64,000 nucleotides of DNA from Eucommia ulmoides (GCA_016647705.1 CM028335.1:4831501-4895500); one strand, 5' to 3'. Positions 23,261-35,055 are shown, numbered from the stretch's first letter. The notes: generated from the sequence alone by a model not told the origin. A program made the numbers and translations.

Positions 23261-23710
23261 TTCCCTCAAATGTGTGTGTATGTGTATATAAGGAGGATTT
23301 AAAAATAAAATAAAAACATTCGGATTTAAATTCTAATTGGACTTAATCGGATAAGGTACCGTCTTTGGACGGGCGTCTTGGGGTGCTTGACACCTTCCCC
23401 GAGCGTAACTGACCCCCGAACTCTTTAAACGAATCTCTGGTTAGACCATATTATTTTTGGAGTCAAATTTTACTTAAGCCATTTTTAAATTATTTTCAAA
23501 AAAGAAAAATATGGTGACCTAGCACATCATTTAAACCCAATGCTAGGTGGTGACTCCTTTTTCTAAAACAGGCTTAAGTACATTTTAATGAGAAAATCGA
23601 CGTTTTTAAAAACCCTTCTCGTTTAGCAGCGCCAAGCATATATAAACATATATCTATATATATATATTTGTTTTTGGTTTTCTCTGAAAAATCGGGGCGC
23701 GTTCAAAGTG

Positions 23711-24420
23711 CATTTTTGGGGTTTCTGTGGGAAAGTTCCTAGGGTATATGGTCTCCCAACGTGGCATCGATGCTAACCTTGATCAAATACATGCGATCCT
23801 CGGGATAACCTCTCTTTGAAATAAGAAGAAAATGCAAATGCTGACAGGGAGCCTCGTTTTCCTCAATCGTTTCATATCTTGAGCGTCGGAGAAATGTCTG
23901 TCATTCTTCAAGGTGCTAAGAGGTAACAACAACTTTGGGTGGACAGGGGAATGCGAATCAACTTTCCAAAATCTCAAAAATTATCTTTCCTCTGTTCTCC
24001 TACTCAGCACCCCAAAGGCGGGAAAAACTCTGTACTTATATATTGCCGCCTCTACGACAGTAGTTAGAGCGGCTCTTGTAAGGAACAACACCGGTGTTCA
24101 GCACCCGATTTTTTACTCTAACAGGATCCTCTCGGATAGCGAGACCAGATACACCAAATTTGAAAAGCTGGCTTATGTCCTGCTTATGGCTTCCCAGAAG
24201 CTGAAACAATACTTCCAAGCCCACGAGATGGTCATCCTCACTAACCAGCCGATAAGGCAAATTTTACATTCACCAGACGTCTCGGGACGATTAATAAAGT
24301 ACAATCTCGAGCTGGGTCAGTTCCATATTGAATGCCACCCTCGGACAGCCATTAAAGGCCAGGTCCTGGCGGATTTCATCGCCGAACTCACATTCCCTGA
24401 GGACCCAGAGCCACCTTTCG
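23711..24420 (+). pseudogene. Reverse transcriptase 3' part and RNase H of the Tat element
   Basis: Resumes RT at K-F-L-G-Y-M-V-S-Q-R-G-I (about 23732), the usual thumb entry, then L-N-R-F-I-S and F-x-W-T-x-E-C. The RNase H domain follows in the open stretch from 23913, with L-Y-L-Y-I-A-A-S and N-R-I-L-S-D-S-E-T-R-Y-T, ending in V-L-A-D-F-I-A-E-L. In the RNase H, the first catalytic position is replaced by A/I as in the degenerate RNase H of Tat. Stops remain upstream of 23913. Confidence 0.8.
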
Positions 24421-24479
24421 TCAACCCGGAAACTAAAACCATGGAAATGGAGGAAGCGCTAAAGTACTCAAATCTAGAT

Positions 24480-24865
24480 GCCAATTCGACAATGTGGAGG
24501 CTGTTCACCGATGGACCGTCCAACACCAATAGTTGTGGGGCGAGAATGGTACTCGTTGGCCCAAACAACGAAGAGATCGAATACGCCCTAAGACTGGGGT
24601 TCAAAACAACTAACAATGAGGCTGAATACACGGCTCTGTTAGGCGATCTCTGTCTAGCCCAGGAATTTAATGTGAAAACGTTATCTATCTTCTACGACTC
24701 TCAGCTAGTCGTCAACCAGGTCAACAGATATTATTTGGCGAATGATCCTAGTATGATTGCATATCTCGAAAGGGTCAAAACCCTGATGGAAAATTTTGAA
24801 AAATCCATGTATCCCAAATGCCCCGAGAAGAGAACTGACACGCTGATGCCTTGGCAAACCTAGCC
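24480..24865 (+). pseudogene. Second, archaeal-type RNase H of the Tat element
   Basis: W-R-L-F-T-D-G-P-S-N (first catalytic Asp), then T-N-N-E-A-E-Y-T-A-L (catalytic Glu) and Y-D-S-Q-L-V-V-N-Q-V (second Asp) are all present in one frame that ends at 24863. A second RNase H with TDGxS, NNEAEY and DSQLV motifs is the diagnostic domain of the Tat lineage. Confidence 0.85.
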
Positions 24866-25156
24866 TCGGCGGTAGCAGTGACTCTGAAGTGGAGTGTGAT
24901 CGTTAAGTACCTCGATGGTCTGATCACGACGATATCTAACCAGATGGCACCAATCTGTGAGCTCAATGACCATCCCACTTGGATGGAGCCAATATGAAAA
25001 TATTTGGAAGACGAGATGCTACCCGACGACCACAACGAGGCAAGAAGGATACGGTACAAGTCTGGCAGATATTGCATTATGGATGGGATCCTTTACTGAC
25101 GTTCCTTCTCTGGCCCATATTCTCGGTGCCTATGGCAAGAAAAGGCTGACTACGTC

Positions 25157-26241
25157 ATGAGACAAGTCCATAAGGGAATATGTGGCAATCATTCGGGGGG
25201 CAGGGCTCTGGCTAGCAAACTGCTCCGCCGAGGGTATTTTTGGCCAAAAATGCTAGAAGACACGGATGAATTCGTAAAAAAATACGACAAGTGCCAACGC
25301 TTTGGCTCCCACCCTCATTTACCTCCAACGACCATGGTGCCAATGACCAGTCTATGGCCCTTCGCTCAGTGGAGAATATATTTGTTAGGCCTTTTTTCTC
25401 AAGGCATCGGCCAGAGAAAATTCCTAGTCATGTCTATTGATTACTTGACCAAGTGGGTGGAGGCTGAACCCCTAGCTCGCATCACCAAAGAAAAAATCTG
25501 AGACTTCATCTAGAAATTGATGGTGTGCCAATTTGGGATCCCAAGGGCAATCGTATCCGACAATAACACTCAATTCGACAACAATTTTTGTGTTTTTTTT
25601 TTTGCTTCGACCTAGGTATCTGAACTCACTTCGCGTCACCAGGTCACCCACAGGCTAATGGCCAGGTCGAGGTCACGAACCGAACAATTCTGCACAGTTA
25701 GAAGACCAAGCTCGACAAGGCCTAGGAAAGGTGGGTGGAAGACCTTTATCCAGTTCTTTAGGCATACCACACCACTACCTGAACCCTGACGGGAGAGACA
25801 CCATTCACATTGACATTCGGATCCGAGTCCGTGATTCCTGCGGAGATCGGATTACCAACCTTTCAAACGTCAGTTAGAGATTAGGACGAACAAACGAATG
25901 ATGTAATGTTGGCCCTAAACCTGGACCTTCTAGAAGAATAACGAGAGAACGCTCGAATACGTAAAGCGGCTTACCAACAACGGGTAGCTCGATACTACGA
26001 TAGAAGGGTGCACCCGCACCATTTTGAAGTCGGAGACCTCATCCTCATGAAGGTTACCTTAGCAACTAAAGAGCAAAATGCAGGAAAATTGGCCCCCAGT
26101 TGGGAGGGACCTTATCGCGTTGTTAGAATTGCAAGGTTAGGCACCTACGAGCCCGAGACCAAGGAAGGCATTCCACTACGACATCCGTGGAATGCCGACC
26201 ATCTCAAGCGGTACCATTGTAGGACTGAGGTCATTTTGTAA
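25157..26241 (+). pseudogene. Integrase of the Tat element (broken)
   Basis: The zinc-binding part H-x-G-I-C-G-N-H-S-G-G and C-Q-R-F-G lies at 25157-25330. The core has V-M-S-I-D-Y-L-T-K-W-V-E-A-E-P near 25430, then I-V-S-D-N-N-T-Q-F, H-P-Q-A-N-G-Q-V-E-V and G-E-T-P-F. The C-terminal part, F-E-V-G-D-L-I-L-M-K and L-A-P-S-W-E-G-P-Y-R-V, is open to the stop at 26241. Stops at 25501 and in the core make it non-functional. Confidence 0.85.
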
Positions 26242-26889
26242 TCATTTTATTTTCGTGCCAAGTGTAATGTATTTTGATATCAATGTAATGGCTTTTCAAA
26301 AAAAACATAATATGCTACCAAAGCAGTATTCCAGAACACTTAGATGCATCGCAGACTGGCCTGACGAGCCACATCATAACCAATAACACGAGCAGTGAAA
26401 CTACTCCCACTACAGGCTGAGGGGGCAGGGTGAATAAAATCTTGACCAAAAGGATTTCAAAACAAAAAACAAGTATAAGTTTTTAGCCGAGCTACGCCCT
26501 CGGAGCAACCATAAATTTGGACGTCTGCAAAGAGAATGCCGAGCTGAGGTCTACGAGGACTCAGCACGGGTGCAAGATTTTGGAAGATTGAAAGTTTAAA
26601 GTCTACAACTCTATCCCGAGCACGTTAATAAGGTTCACGCCCACTTATCCAGTCTAGGGCTGAAGGTCGAAACAAATCACCTACTACATCCTAGAAGAGA
26701 ATGAATAAGCGAGAAGAAATTTGGGGCAAGTAATTGCTCAAAAATCTCTTGTGTATTATATTCAACAAAAAGTAAGGGCTTACATCGGTGGGGTTCATGC
26801 CCATATACACAGTCATAACAAAAAAAAAAAGGGTTCAAGCAAAAAGTTCAAAAAGTTCTAAGTCTTCAAAAATAGCCGAGCTGGGGAAC
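26242..26889. other. Spacer between integrase and antisense ORF of the Tat element
   Basis: No coding signal. Contains a CTACAGGCTGAGGGGGCAGGG purine-rich stretch near 26410 and an A tract at 26820. Probably untranslated element sequence. Confidence 0.5.
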
Positions 26890-29440
26890 CTATTCTTCTC
26901 CAGACATACCTTCAACGTCCATAACATCGACGGTGGTATCCTCATCCCTCTCGGCCTCCTCATCGCTTGCTTCGTCAGCCCCCGCCTCACGAGTTTGCTC
27001 CTGGGAAGCCCTCTCGGCTGCCCGCTCTACCGCCAGCTCACCTTGTTGTAAAAACTCCATCGCAACGCCCAAGTAGTCAAATTCTGGGTAGTGGCTCTGA
27101 AGGAAGCGGATCGTGGCCTTGTGACCGTTATCCATGTACTCCGCAGCAAGCTCATACTTAAGATTCTCGAACTCTTCGCTCGATCTATAATCCTCGACGG
27201 CTTTCTGTTCGGCTCTCCGGATAACGTTCCCTCTAAGCAGCTCTTCTTTCTTCAACCTCTTCTCCAGCTCGTCCACCTTCTTTTCTAAGTCGACCTTTTG
27301 TCTTTGAAAGTCGTCCCATTCTTTGGTAACAAGGACGTGCCTGGCCTGAAGGCTATGATGGGCTTGGGTGGCGAGTTGGAGGTCATCGTTTAGTTTGTTC
27401 GCCCTCGCTTCCAGCGTATTCTTTTTCGACCTAAGCATAGACTCCTCCATAGCACTCTCGGAGATTCGATCAAACACTACCGACATTCAAAGCATACACT
27501 ACATGAGAGCGGCAAATTCGTCACACTTGGAAAAATCTAATCGACCAAATAAAAATGGAATTTGAACTAGGAGGGTTCTTACTAAAATTTGGTCACAGAC
27601 GGCCTGGCACATGAGGTTGTCGGTGCTCTCCTCATCCATCAAGTTCTTATAACCAGGAGGGGCGATGCGGCGAAGATAGCCAGGAATTACCTCCGAGCTC
27701 CATAGCAATGTACGATCAGCAGGAAGCCCAATGTTCGAAATCCCAAAAAAGGATCCATCAATTGTCAGCTCGGAAGAGGCCCCGGGCATGAATTTTGCCC
27801 TCTTCTAGGACTTATGCTTTTTCTTCCTACCCTCATGAGCCTTCCTCTTCCATTTGTCAAAAGCACGGGGTGATGAGTCACCACTCAGAGTGTGTACGGA
27901 CTAGCGAGAACTAGACTTTGACTGCGGGGTGTCTCTTATCATGACCCTAGGGAAGGTGGAGGAGTGGCTCCAGGCTGGCATCGGAGGAAGCTGGGATATT
28001 TGGACGACCTGGGATCCGCCAGCGTGCTCGAAACCAGTTGTCTTTGCAGCCTCGGCAGCCTCTCTGGCTTTCTTTTTCAGAAGCTTCTGAACAACCATTG
28101 CCTTGTCCATAGCTGTAATACTCAACAAGATATTTAGAAATTCCTCTGTCCAAATCGGCAGCATCCAATTTTACACAAGAATATCTGCGCGAATCGAGCG
28201 TAACACGCATAAAATTTCCAAGTATGAAGGATTAACAAAGCAGAGATTTCTTACCATTGTCTTAATTGAAGGGGAAGTCGGGCAGGAATGACACGTCCGG
28301 TGGTAAATACCAATAAACTATGAAGAGATGAGAATCGAGCAGGGTATTCACGTCCCTGAAGACAGTCCTCAAAACCTTCTCCCTCTGCTCAGCGATCTCT
28401 TTGCTTAGCTCCAGTCTCTCCTTCTTTGGTACTTATTTAACTGCCCAAAATTACGAATGAAAGGGTGTTAGTATAAAGGTGAAGATAAGTCCAAGAACAA
28501 AAATCCCCCCTCCAAGGGACCACAGCCTTACCAATTTTTTCCCATTCCATCTGGAGGGAGTACTTTCCTTCTTCTTTCGGGCTGGATTGCCAACCGCTTA
28601 CTCTGAGATAGAAGAACTGGGGCTTCCAGTTATGAATGGAAGAGTCCAGGTCCTTCAAGAAAGTTGACCTAGATTAGATGTAGTACCACCCAATGCCTCG
28701 GGGAACTGGCTTAGGAAAGAATAGAACCTTGAAGAGCTCAACGCACTGCTCGAGTCCCTCGGCCCGAAAGATGATGTACGATGCCACCAGGGCCCCTATA
28801 CCGTTCGGAGCAATTTGTGACGGACACAAATGGTACTCCGCACAGAGGGCCCGGATCCACCAGTGAAGAGAGAATCGAAGACCTGCTTCCAGCTGTTGTT
28901 TGTAGACAGTCATAAAACCAGCTGGTGGTATGCAGGCCCGATCGTCGAGCCTGGAAACAATAGTCCTAACCCCCTCCGGGAATATGTATTCACTCCATCA
29001 ATGGAGGACGGAGTCTTCTGTTATATTCGTTTTCGTGTTCCACACTGGGCTCGAGAGCAGGACTTTTATGTGGAGTTTTTCTGGCCCAGCATTATGCACC
29101 TTGTTTTCATGAAGTAGCCTGGGAATAGAGATACCGATATGGATCTCCACCACTGTGATGGTTTCGGGAGGGACCCCGACCCAACGTCATGTGATGTAAA
29201 CGCCCCACCACTCTCGTTGGTATGGCTCACTGCAACCGCACGGTCGACCAGGAATGACTGGATCGCATCACTCGTTTCGTGGATCCTGGCCATGGTAGTC
29301 GACGAGGCGTCTCCTGGAGCAAGACGCCGCTTCACCCTTAATGATAGAAAATTGGCAGACAACCGTTCCGAGGAGTTAGATCCTGAGCCAGAGATCGAGA
29401 AATAAGACAAAAAATGAGAAGAAGAAAAGGACACCGACAT
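26890..29440 (-). pseudogene. Antisense extra ORF of the Tat element, gypsy-type transposase-like (PF04195-like)
   Basis: Runs opposite to pol, between integrase and the 3' tandem array. It likely starts at ATG 29438-29440 (serine-rich N-terminus, then S-L-R-V-K-R-R-L-A-P-G). The middle contains L-E-A-G-L-R-F-S-L-H-W-W, C-P-S-Q-I-A-P-N-G and W-K-P-Q-F-F-Y-L, the pattern of the 'putative gypsy type transposon' domain. The C-terminal 198 aa (26890-27486) are an acidic, charged coiled-coil-like segment (Q-R-Q-K-V-D-L-E-K-K-V-D-E-L-E-K). At least one in-frame stop (near 28999) and several frame changes or introns split it. Extra ORFs in this position and orientation are known in plant Tat elements. 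Their biochemical role is not established. Confidence 0.7.
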
Positions 29441-29699
29441 TTTGTTCGGACAAAAGAGAAAAAAGATACCAATGCCGAGAAGAAAGAAAGAGCTTTGGAA
29501 ATTTCGCAAGTGTCAAATAAACGCAGGGGCCCTCATTTATAAAAAGGGGACCAGACGAAGGGTCACCCAGGCCAACGGTTGTGGATGTGTCGATTAAAGT
29601 GCCACAACCACGTGGCACCCATCCAACGATTGTGATGTAAGCTTCCTATGCAAGCCACAATGGAGGGCACGTGTCGCCCTTATGCCACATGTGGAGAGG

Positions 29700-31075
29700 G
29701 GATGCTCAAACTTTCCACCTTTCAAAGAAGACCAAGTTAGAAGAATTGTCCGAGCTGACGAGCCTACGTACTCCCAGCTCGGACAAGATCAAAAAGGGAA
29801 GAGGCTTAAACTTTCCACCCTTCAAAAAGTTAAAGGCAAAAGAATTGTCCGAGCAGATCAGCCTACGTACTCCCAGCTTGGACAAAATCAAAAAGGGGGG
29901 GCTCAAACTTTCTACCCTTCAAAGCAGACCAAGTTAGAAGAATTGTCCGAGCTGACGAGCCTACGTACTCCAAGCTCGAACAAGATCAAAAGGGGGAAGG
30001 CTCAAACTTTCCACCCTTCAAAAAGTTAAAGGCAGAAAAATTGTCCGAGCTGACAAGCTTACGTACTTTCAGCTCGGACAAAATCAAAAAGGCAAAGGCT
30101 TAAACTTTCCACCCTTCAAAGCAGACCATGTTAGAAGAATTTTTCGAGTTGACGAGCCTGCGTACTCCCAGCTCAGACAAGATCAAAAAGGGGAGAGGCT
30201 TAAACTTTCCACCCTTCAAAAAGTTAAAGGCAGAAGAATTGTCCGAGCTGATGAGCCTACGTACTCCCAGCTTAGACAAGATAAAAAAGATGAGAGACTC
30301 AAACTTTCCACTCTTCAAAGAAAACCAAGTTAGAAGAATTGTCCGAGCTGACGAGCCTACGTACTCCCAGCTCAGACAAGATCAAAAAAAGAAGGAGGCT
30401 CAAACTTTTTACCTTTCAAAAAGTTAAAGGCAGAAGAATTGTCCTAGCTAACGAGCCTATATACTCCCAGCTCGAATAAAATTAAGAAGATGAGAGGCTT
30501 AAACTTTTCACCCTTCAAAAAGTTAAAGGCATAAGAATTGTCCGAGCTGACGAGCCTACGTACTCCCAGCTCGGACAAAATCAAAAAGGGGGGGCTCAAA
30601 CTTTCCACCCTTCAAAGAAGACCAAGTTAAAATAATTGCCCGAGCTTACGAGCCTACGTACTCCCAACTCGGACAAGATCGAAAAGGGGGGAGGCTCAAA
30701 CTTTCCACCCTTTAAAAAGTTAAAGGCAGAAGAATTGTCCGAGCTGACGAGCCCACGTACTCCCAGCTTGGACAAAAACAAAAAGGGGGAAGACTCAAAC
30801 TTTCCATCCTTCAAAGAAGACCAAGTTAGAAGAATTATTCGAGCTGGTGAGCCTACATACTCCCAGCTCGGATAAGATCAAAAAGAGGAGAGGCTCAAAC
30901 TTTTCATCCTTCAAAAAGTTAAAGCCAGAAGAATTATCCGAGCTGACGAGCCTACGTACTCCCAGCTCAGACAAGATCAAAAATGGGAGAGACTCAAACT
31001 TTTCACCCTTCAAAGAAGACCAAATTAGAAGAATTGTCTGAGCTGATGAGCCTATGTACTCCCAGCTTGGACGTT
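29700..31075 (+). repeat. Tandem array A: about 14 units of about 100 bp
   Basis: Each unit has CTCAAACTTTCCACCCTTCAA, a pseudo-half alternating between GAAGACCAAGTTAGAAGAATTG and AAGTTAAAGGCAGAAGAATTG, then TCCGAGCTGACGAGCCTACG, TACTCCCAGCTCGGACAAGA and TCAAAAAGGG. The TCCGAGCTG and CAGCTCGGA arms give a 9-bp stem. Two variant units alternate, so the higher-order period is about 200 bp. Confidence 0.95.
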
Positions 31076-32680
31076 ATCAAAAAGGAAGGAGGATCAAATT
31101 TCAAACCCTTAAAACAAAAGACCAAGGTATGAGAAATGTCCAAGCTGATGAGCCTACGTACTCCCAGCTCGGATGTTATTAAAAAGAGGGGAATATCAAA
31201 TTTCAAACCCTTCAAATAGAAGACCAAGGCATGGGAAATGTCCGAGTTGACGAGCTGTCGTACTCTCAGCTTAGACATTGTCCAAAGGGGGGAAGATCAA
31301 ATTACAAACCCTTCAAACAGAAGACCAAGGCATGGGAAATGTCCGAGCTGACGAGTCGCCGTACTCTCAGCTCGGACATTGTCCAAATGGGAAATGATCC
31401 CTTCAAACAGAAGATCAAGGCATGGGAAATGTCCCAGTTGACGAGCTGTCATACTCTCAGCTCGGACATTGTCCATAGGGGGAAGATCAAACTTCGACCC
31501 CTTTAAACAGAAGACCAAGGCATGGGAAATGTTCGAGCTGACGAGTTGTCATACTCTCAGCTCGGACATTGTCCAAAGGGGGAGGATCAAATTTCAAACC
31601 CTTCAAATAGAAAACCAAGGCATGGAAAATATTCGAGCTGACGAGCTGTCGTACTCTCAGCTCTGACATTGTCTGAAGGGGGAGGATCAAATTTCAAACC
31701 CTTCAAATAAAAGCCCAAGGCATGGGAAATTTTCGAGCTGACGAGCTACCGTACTCCCCGCTCGGACATTGTCCAAAGGGAAAAGATCAAACTTCAAACC
31801 CTTCAAACAGAAGACCAAGGCATGGAAAATGTCCGAGCTGACGAGCTATCATACTCTCAGCTCGGACATTGTCCAAAGGGGGGAGGATCAAATTTCAAAC
31901 CCTTCAAACAGAAGACCAAGGCATGGGAAATGTCCGAGTTGACGAGCTGCCATACTCTCAGCTCAGACATTATCCACAGGGGGAGGATCAAACTTCAAAC
32001 CCTTCAAACAGAAGACCAAGGCATGGGAAATGTCTGAGCTGATGAGCTGTCGTACTCTCAGCTCGGACATTGTCCAAAGGGGGAGGATCAAATTTCAAAC
32101 CCTTCAAACAGAAGACCAAGGCATGGAAAATATCTGAGTTGACGAGCTGTCGTAATCTCAGCTCAGATTGTCCACAAGGAGAAGATCAAACTTCAAACCC
32201 TTCAAACAGAAGACCAAGGCATGGAAAATATTCGAGTTGACGAGTTGCCGTACTCTCAGCTCGGACATTGTCCAAAGAAGGAGGATCAAGTTTCAAACCC
32301 TTCAAATAGAAACCCAAGGCATGGAAAATTTTCGAGCTGACGAGCTACCGTACTCCCCGCTCGGACATTGTCCAAAAGGGAAGGATCAAACTTCAAACCC
32401 TTCAAACAAAAGACCAAGGCATGGAAAATGTCCGAGTTAACAAGCTGTCATACTCTCAGCTCGAACATTGTCTAAAAGGAGAGAATCAAACTTCAAACCC
32501 TTCAAACAGAAGACCAAGGCATAGGAAATGTTTGATCTGACGAGCTGCCGTACTCTCAGCTCGGACATTGTCCAAAGGGGGGAGGATCAAATTTCAAACC
32601 CTTTAAACAGAAGACCAAGGCATGGGAAATATCCGAGCTGACGAGCTGCCATACTCCCAGCTCGGACATACCCTATACGA
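31076..32680 (+). repeat. Tandem array B: about 16 units of about 100 bp, related to array A
   Basis: Units carry GGATCAAATTTCAAACCCTT, CAAACAGAAGACCAAGGCATG, GGAAATGTCCGAGCTGACGAG and CTGTCGTACTCTCAGCTCGG plus ACATTGTCC. The hairpin arms of array A are conserved while the rest differs. Array B directly follows A with a sharp switch near 31080. Confidence 0.95.
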
Positions 32681-33000
32681 AGCTTCAAGTTGAGAGACAC
32701 AATTTGATCCGGTTCGACGATGTGCCGAGCTGACGAACTCCCAATCCCTTAACCCGGACTCCACTCCTTTAAATCTTTCCAAAAGCCATTTTTTGTCCCT
32801 AGGGTCCTTTTACGTACGCTCTCCGCCTTTCGATCCCGCTAAACTACTACAAACGGTTTGCTCTCATCCATTTTTTATCCAACCACAATATAAATCACGT
32901 TGTGTCCCCTTAAAGTGGATGCCAAATCTCTACGGGTTTGTTTCTTCGAAATCCCGAGCCCGTTACGTTCTACTCTATCCCTCGGGACTTGGGGGGCAAC
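32681..33000 (+). other. 3' untranslated end and polypurine tract of the Tat element
   Basis: A short unique stretch ends in GGGACTTGGGGGGCAAC immediately before the 3' LTR at 33001. This purine-rich tract is the expected plus-strand primer. Confidence 0.75.
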
Positions 33001-33672
33001 TGATATAGGAGAATCTCGTCAGGTGTACCACGTGGTCAATATCCGACCAAGTATGGGAAAACGACCAGGCTGAGAGCTGAAACCCCTTCCATGTCGAGCT
33101 GGGGCGCCCTCCGAGCCGAGCTGAGGATCATCTTGGTGAAGAAATCTGGGCCGACAGACTCCGATCCGGACTGACAAACTCAAATACCCTTTGCTCGCTA
33201 TCTCCGCACTCAGGACCTCTTCGGGCCGTCATGAGGTTCCGACCCATGGGCCTCTACAGATGGGTCCAAAAGCCCAACCTAGACGATTAGAGCACTAATC
33301 CGTCTGCTCATTGGTTACTCAACGGATTAGGTTAATTATCCCGAACTCGACTTCTTAATCTCGCGACACTAATTGAGTCCGGCGCTTATAAACACAACAT
33401 GACATCCACTACCCAACGGTACGTCTTCTCTACTGAGACCAAAGAACTTTTAGCCCTTCTCTCCCAAATACTTATTCTCACGCCGGAGGGACTTCACCGT
33501 GCACAATCCCGGTGGGTCTTTGTGCAGGTGCTCGGAGTGAGAGAGTGAAGCTCAGCTCGGAGGTCATTATCACCCCTGAATTCACCCAGCTAATCACACC
33601 ATTAGCAATCTTGTGTCCTTAATATCATTCCAGACCCTATTGTTGACCGGTCACCACTTTTCGACATCAACA
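33001..33672 (+). repeat. 3' LTR of the Tat element
   Basis: 672 bp, same length as the 5' LTR, starts TGATATAGGAG and ends CAACA, followed by the duplicated ATAAT. Confidence 0.9.
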
Positions 33673-33686
33673 ATAATCAATGCTAA

Positions 33687-34060
33687 CGGTATGTTTGATT
33701 GTGCAGAAAAATGATGGAAAATAAAATGAAAATAGGATGGAGAATGAAAAAAATAAAAATAAAAACGTGTTTGATATAAATGGAAAACAAGAGGAAAAAA
33801 AACGAAAGAAAATGCTCAATTTTTAAGTTATTTTTTCCATACAAATTTTGGAGAAAAATGAAGGAAAGTGAGGAAAAATGAGTAAAATTAGAATTATACT
33901 CTTGATAATATAATATTTTATTTATTTTTTATAATATACAAAGATAAAATAGTAAATTAGATTAAAGTGAATTATTTTTATTTTATTTTTCTATTAAATA
34001 ATATCACAAAAAATATTTTTAATTTTTTTTTCTTTTTCTATTCTTTAACCAAACATAAGC
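33687..34060. mobile_element. Tourist-like MITE, TSD TAA
   Basis: The left end CGGTATGTTTGATTGTGC and the inverted right end GCTTATGTTTGGTTAAAG enclose 374 bp flanked by TAA (33684-33686 and 34061-34063). AT-rich with no ORF. Confidence 0.6.
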
Positions 34061-34086
34061 TAAGTAGATGTGGATGAGGTCACCTA

Positions 34087-35055
34087 GGTGGCGTTTGTTA
34101 ACTATTCCCATCCCAAAAATTCCAATTTCATTCCCAGATTTTTGGAATTTGTTTTTGGGCATACTGTTTGGTAAATTCTGTTTATGTTCCCATTCCATTC
34201 CAAAATGAGAATTGTGCCTACTTTTTTATAGGTTTGAGAAACAAAAAAAATTGCTTCCAAGATTTCGCATCCCATTCTCATGGCCTAAAGGACAAGCTCG
34301 TAATTTTGTGATTTGTTAGTGAGATCCACACTTCAAACTTCGTAAGTCCTTTTTTATTTTTTTTTATTTTTTTCCTTCTTCTTCCTCTTCGTGTCCTTCG
34401 CGTTTGGTTCTCCTCCTCCGTCTCGTCGCCATCGTCTTCCTCTTCCTCTTTCTCCTCGTCGTCCTCCTTCGTCTCCTTCGCGTCTGCTTCGTCTTCGTGT
34501 CTGCTTCTCTTTCACGAAGCAAACGTCTACTTTATCACTTTGGTTTGTCGTCTTCTTCAACCGTGGTCGTCGCCGTTTTCCATCCTCCATTGTCTATTTT
34601 GCCTTCATCTGCTTCGCCTTAGGGTTTTGATTTCCTATTTCGATTTCAATTTCAAAATCAAAATCGATGTTAATTTCTTGTTTAGATTTCGATTTCCTGT
34701 TCAATTTCGAAATTGAAATCGATGTTGATTTCCTGTTTCGATTTCGATTTCAAAATCGAAATAGGGTTTCGAAATCGAAATCTTGATTTCAATTTCGAGC
34801 TGTAATCGATTTCAATTGGGGTTTAAGATTTTGATTTTGATTGAGGTTTAGGGTTTAATTGCTTGATGATTTCTTGATTGTGGTTTATGGTTCATTCTTG
34901 ATTTCTTGGATAAAATCGTTAATAAACGCGATTATGTTCCCAAATCTAAAAACAAAATGTCGTTACCAAACGTGATTTTGTTCCAAAAAAGAAAAGAAAA
35001 TTCTCATCACATCCCACTACATGGGATGAGTACGAAACGGTTACCAAACGGTCCT
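34087..35055. mobile_element. Harbinger-like MITE with GC-rich interior, 3-bp TSD CTA
   Basis: The left GGTGGCGTTTGTTAAC and inverted right AGGACCGTTTGGTAACC ends match the element at 14795. CTA flanks both sides (34084-34086 and 35056-35058). Interior 34375-34625 is TC/CGTC-rich and looks exon-like, followed by AATCGATTT-type repeats to 34900. No transposase is encoded. The interior may be captured host DNA. Confidence 0.6.

Larger units (their letters stand above)
21708..23705 (+). mobile_element. Solo LTR (1,998 bp) nested in the Tat RT
   Basis: Starts TGTAGACACGG and ends GCGCGTTCA (TG...CA), flanked by a perfect 5-bp duplication AAGTG (21703-21707 and 23706-23710). Removing it restores the RT reading (K-C / I-F-G-V). 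It has no internal domains or second LTR, so it is a solo LTR left by recombination. It contains a cluster of palindromes (22007-22119), a TATA box CTATAAATAAAGG near 22265, a long T-rich leader, a 120-bp tandem array (22601-23260) and conserved LTR words near its 3' end. Confidence 0.9.
17686..33672 (+). mobile_element. Tat-lineage Ty3/gypsy LTR retrotransposon, terminally complete, coding-dead
   Basis: Two 672-bp LTRs starting TGATATA and ending CAACA (17686-18357 and 33001-33672) are flanked by a perfect 5-bp duplication, ATAAT (17681-17685 and 33673-33677). Order inside: PBS, gag, protease, RT, RNase H, archaeal-type RNase H, integrase, antisense extra ORF, tandem repeat array, polypurine tract. 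Two RNase H domains plus an extra ORF and a repeat-rich 3' region are typical of the Tat lineage. Every reading frame carries stops or frameshifts, the RT has an internal deletion, and a 2-kb solo LTR interrupts it. The LTRs differ at roughly 80-90 of 672 sites by eye, many of them transitions, which points to an old insertion. Confidence 0.9.

Noticed and set aside
29671..32440. Many ORFs of 60-115 codons with repeated L-S-E-L-T-S-like peptides
   Set aside because: These are translations of the roughly 100-bp tandem array; they change frame from unit to unit.
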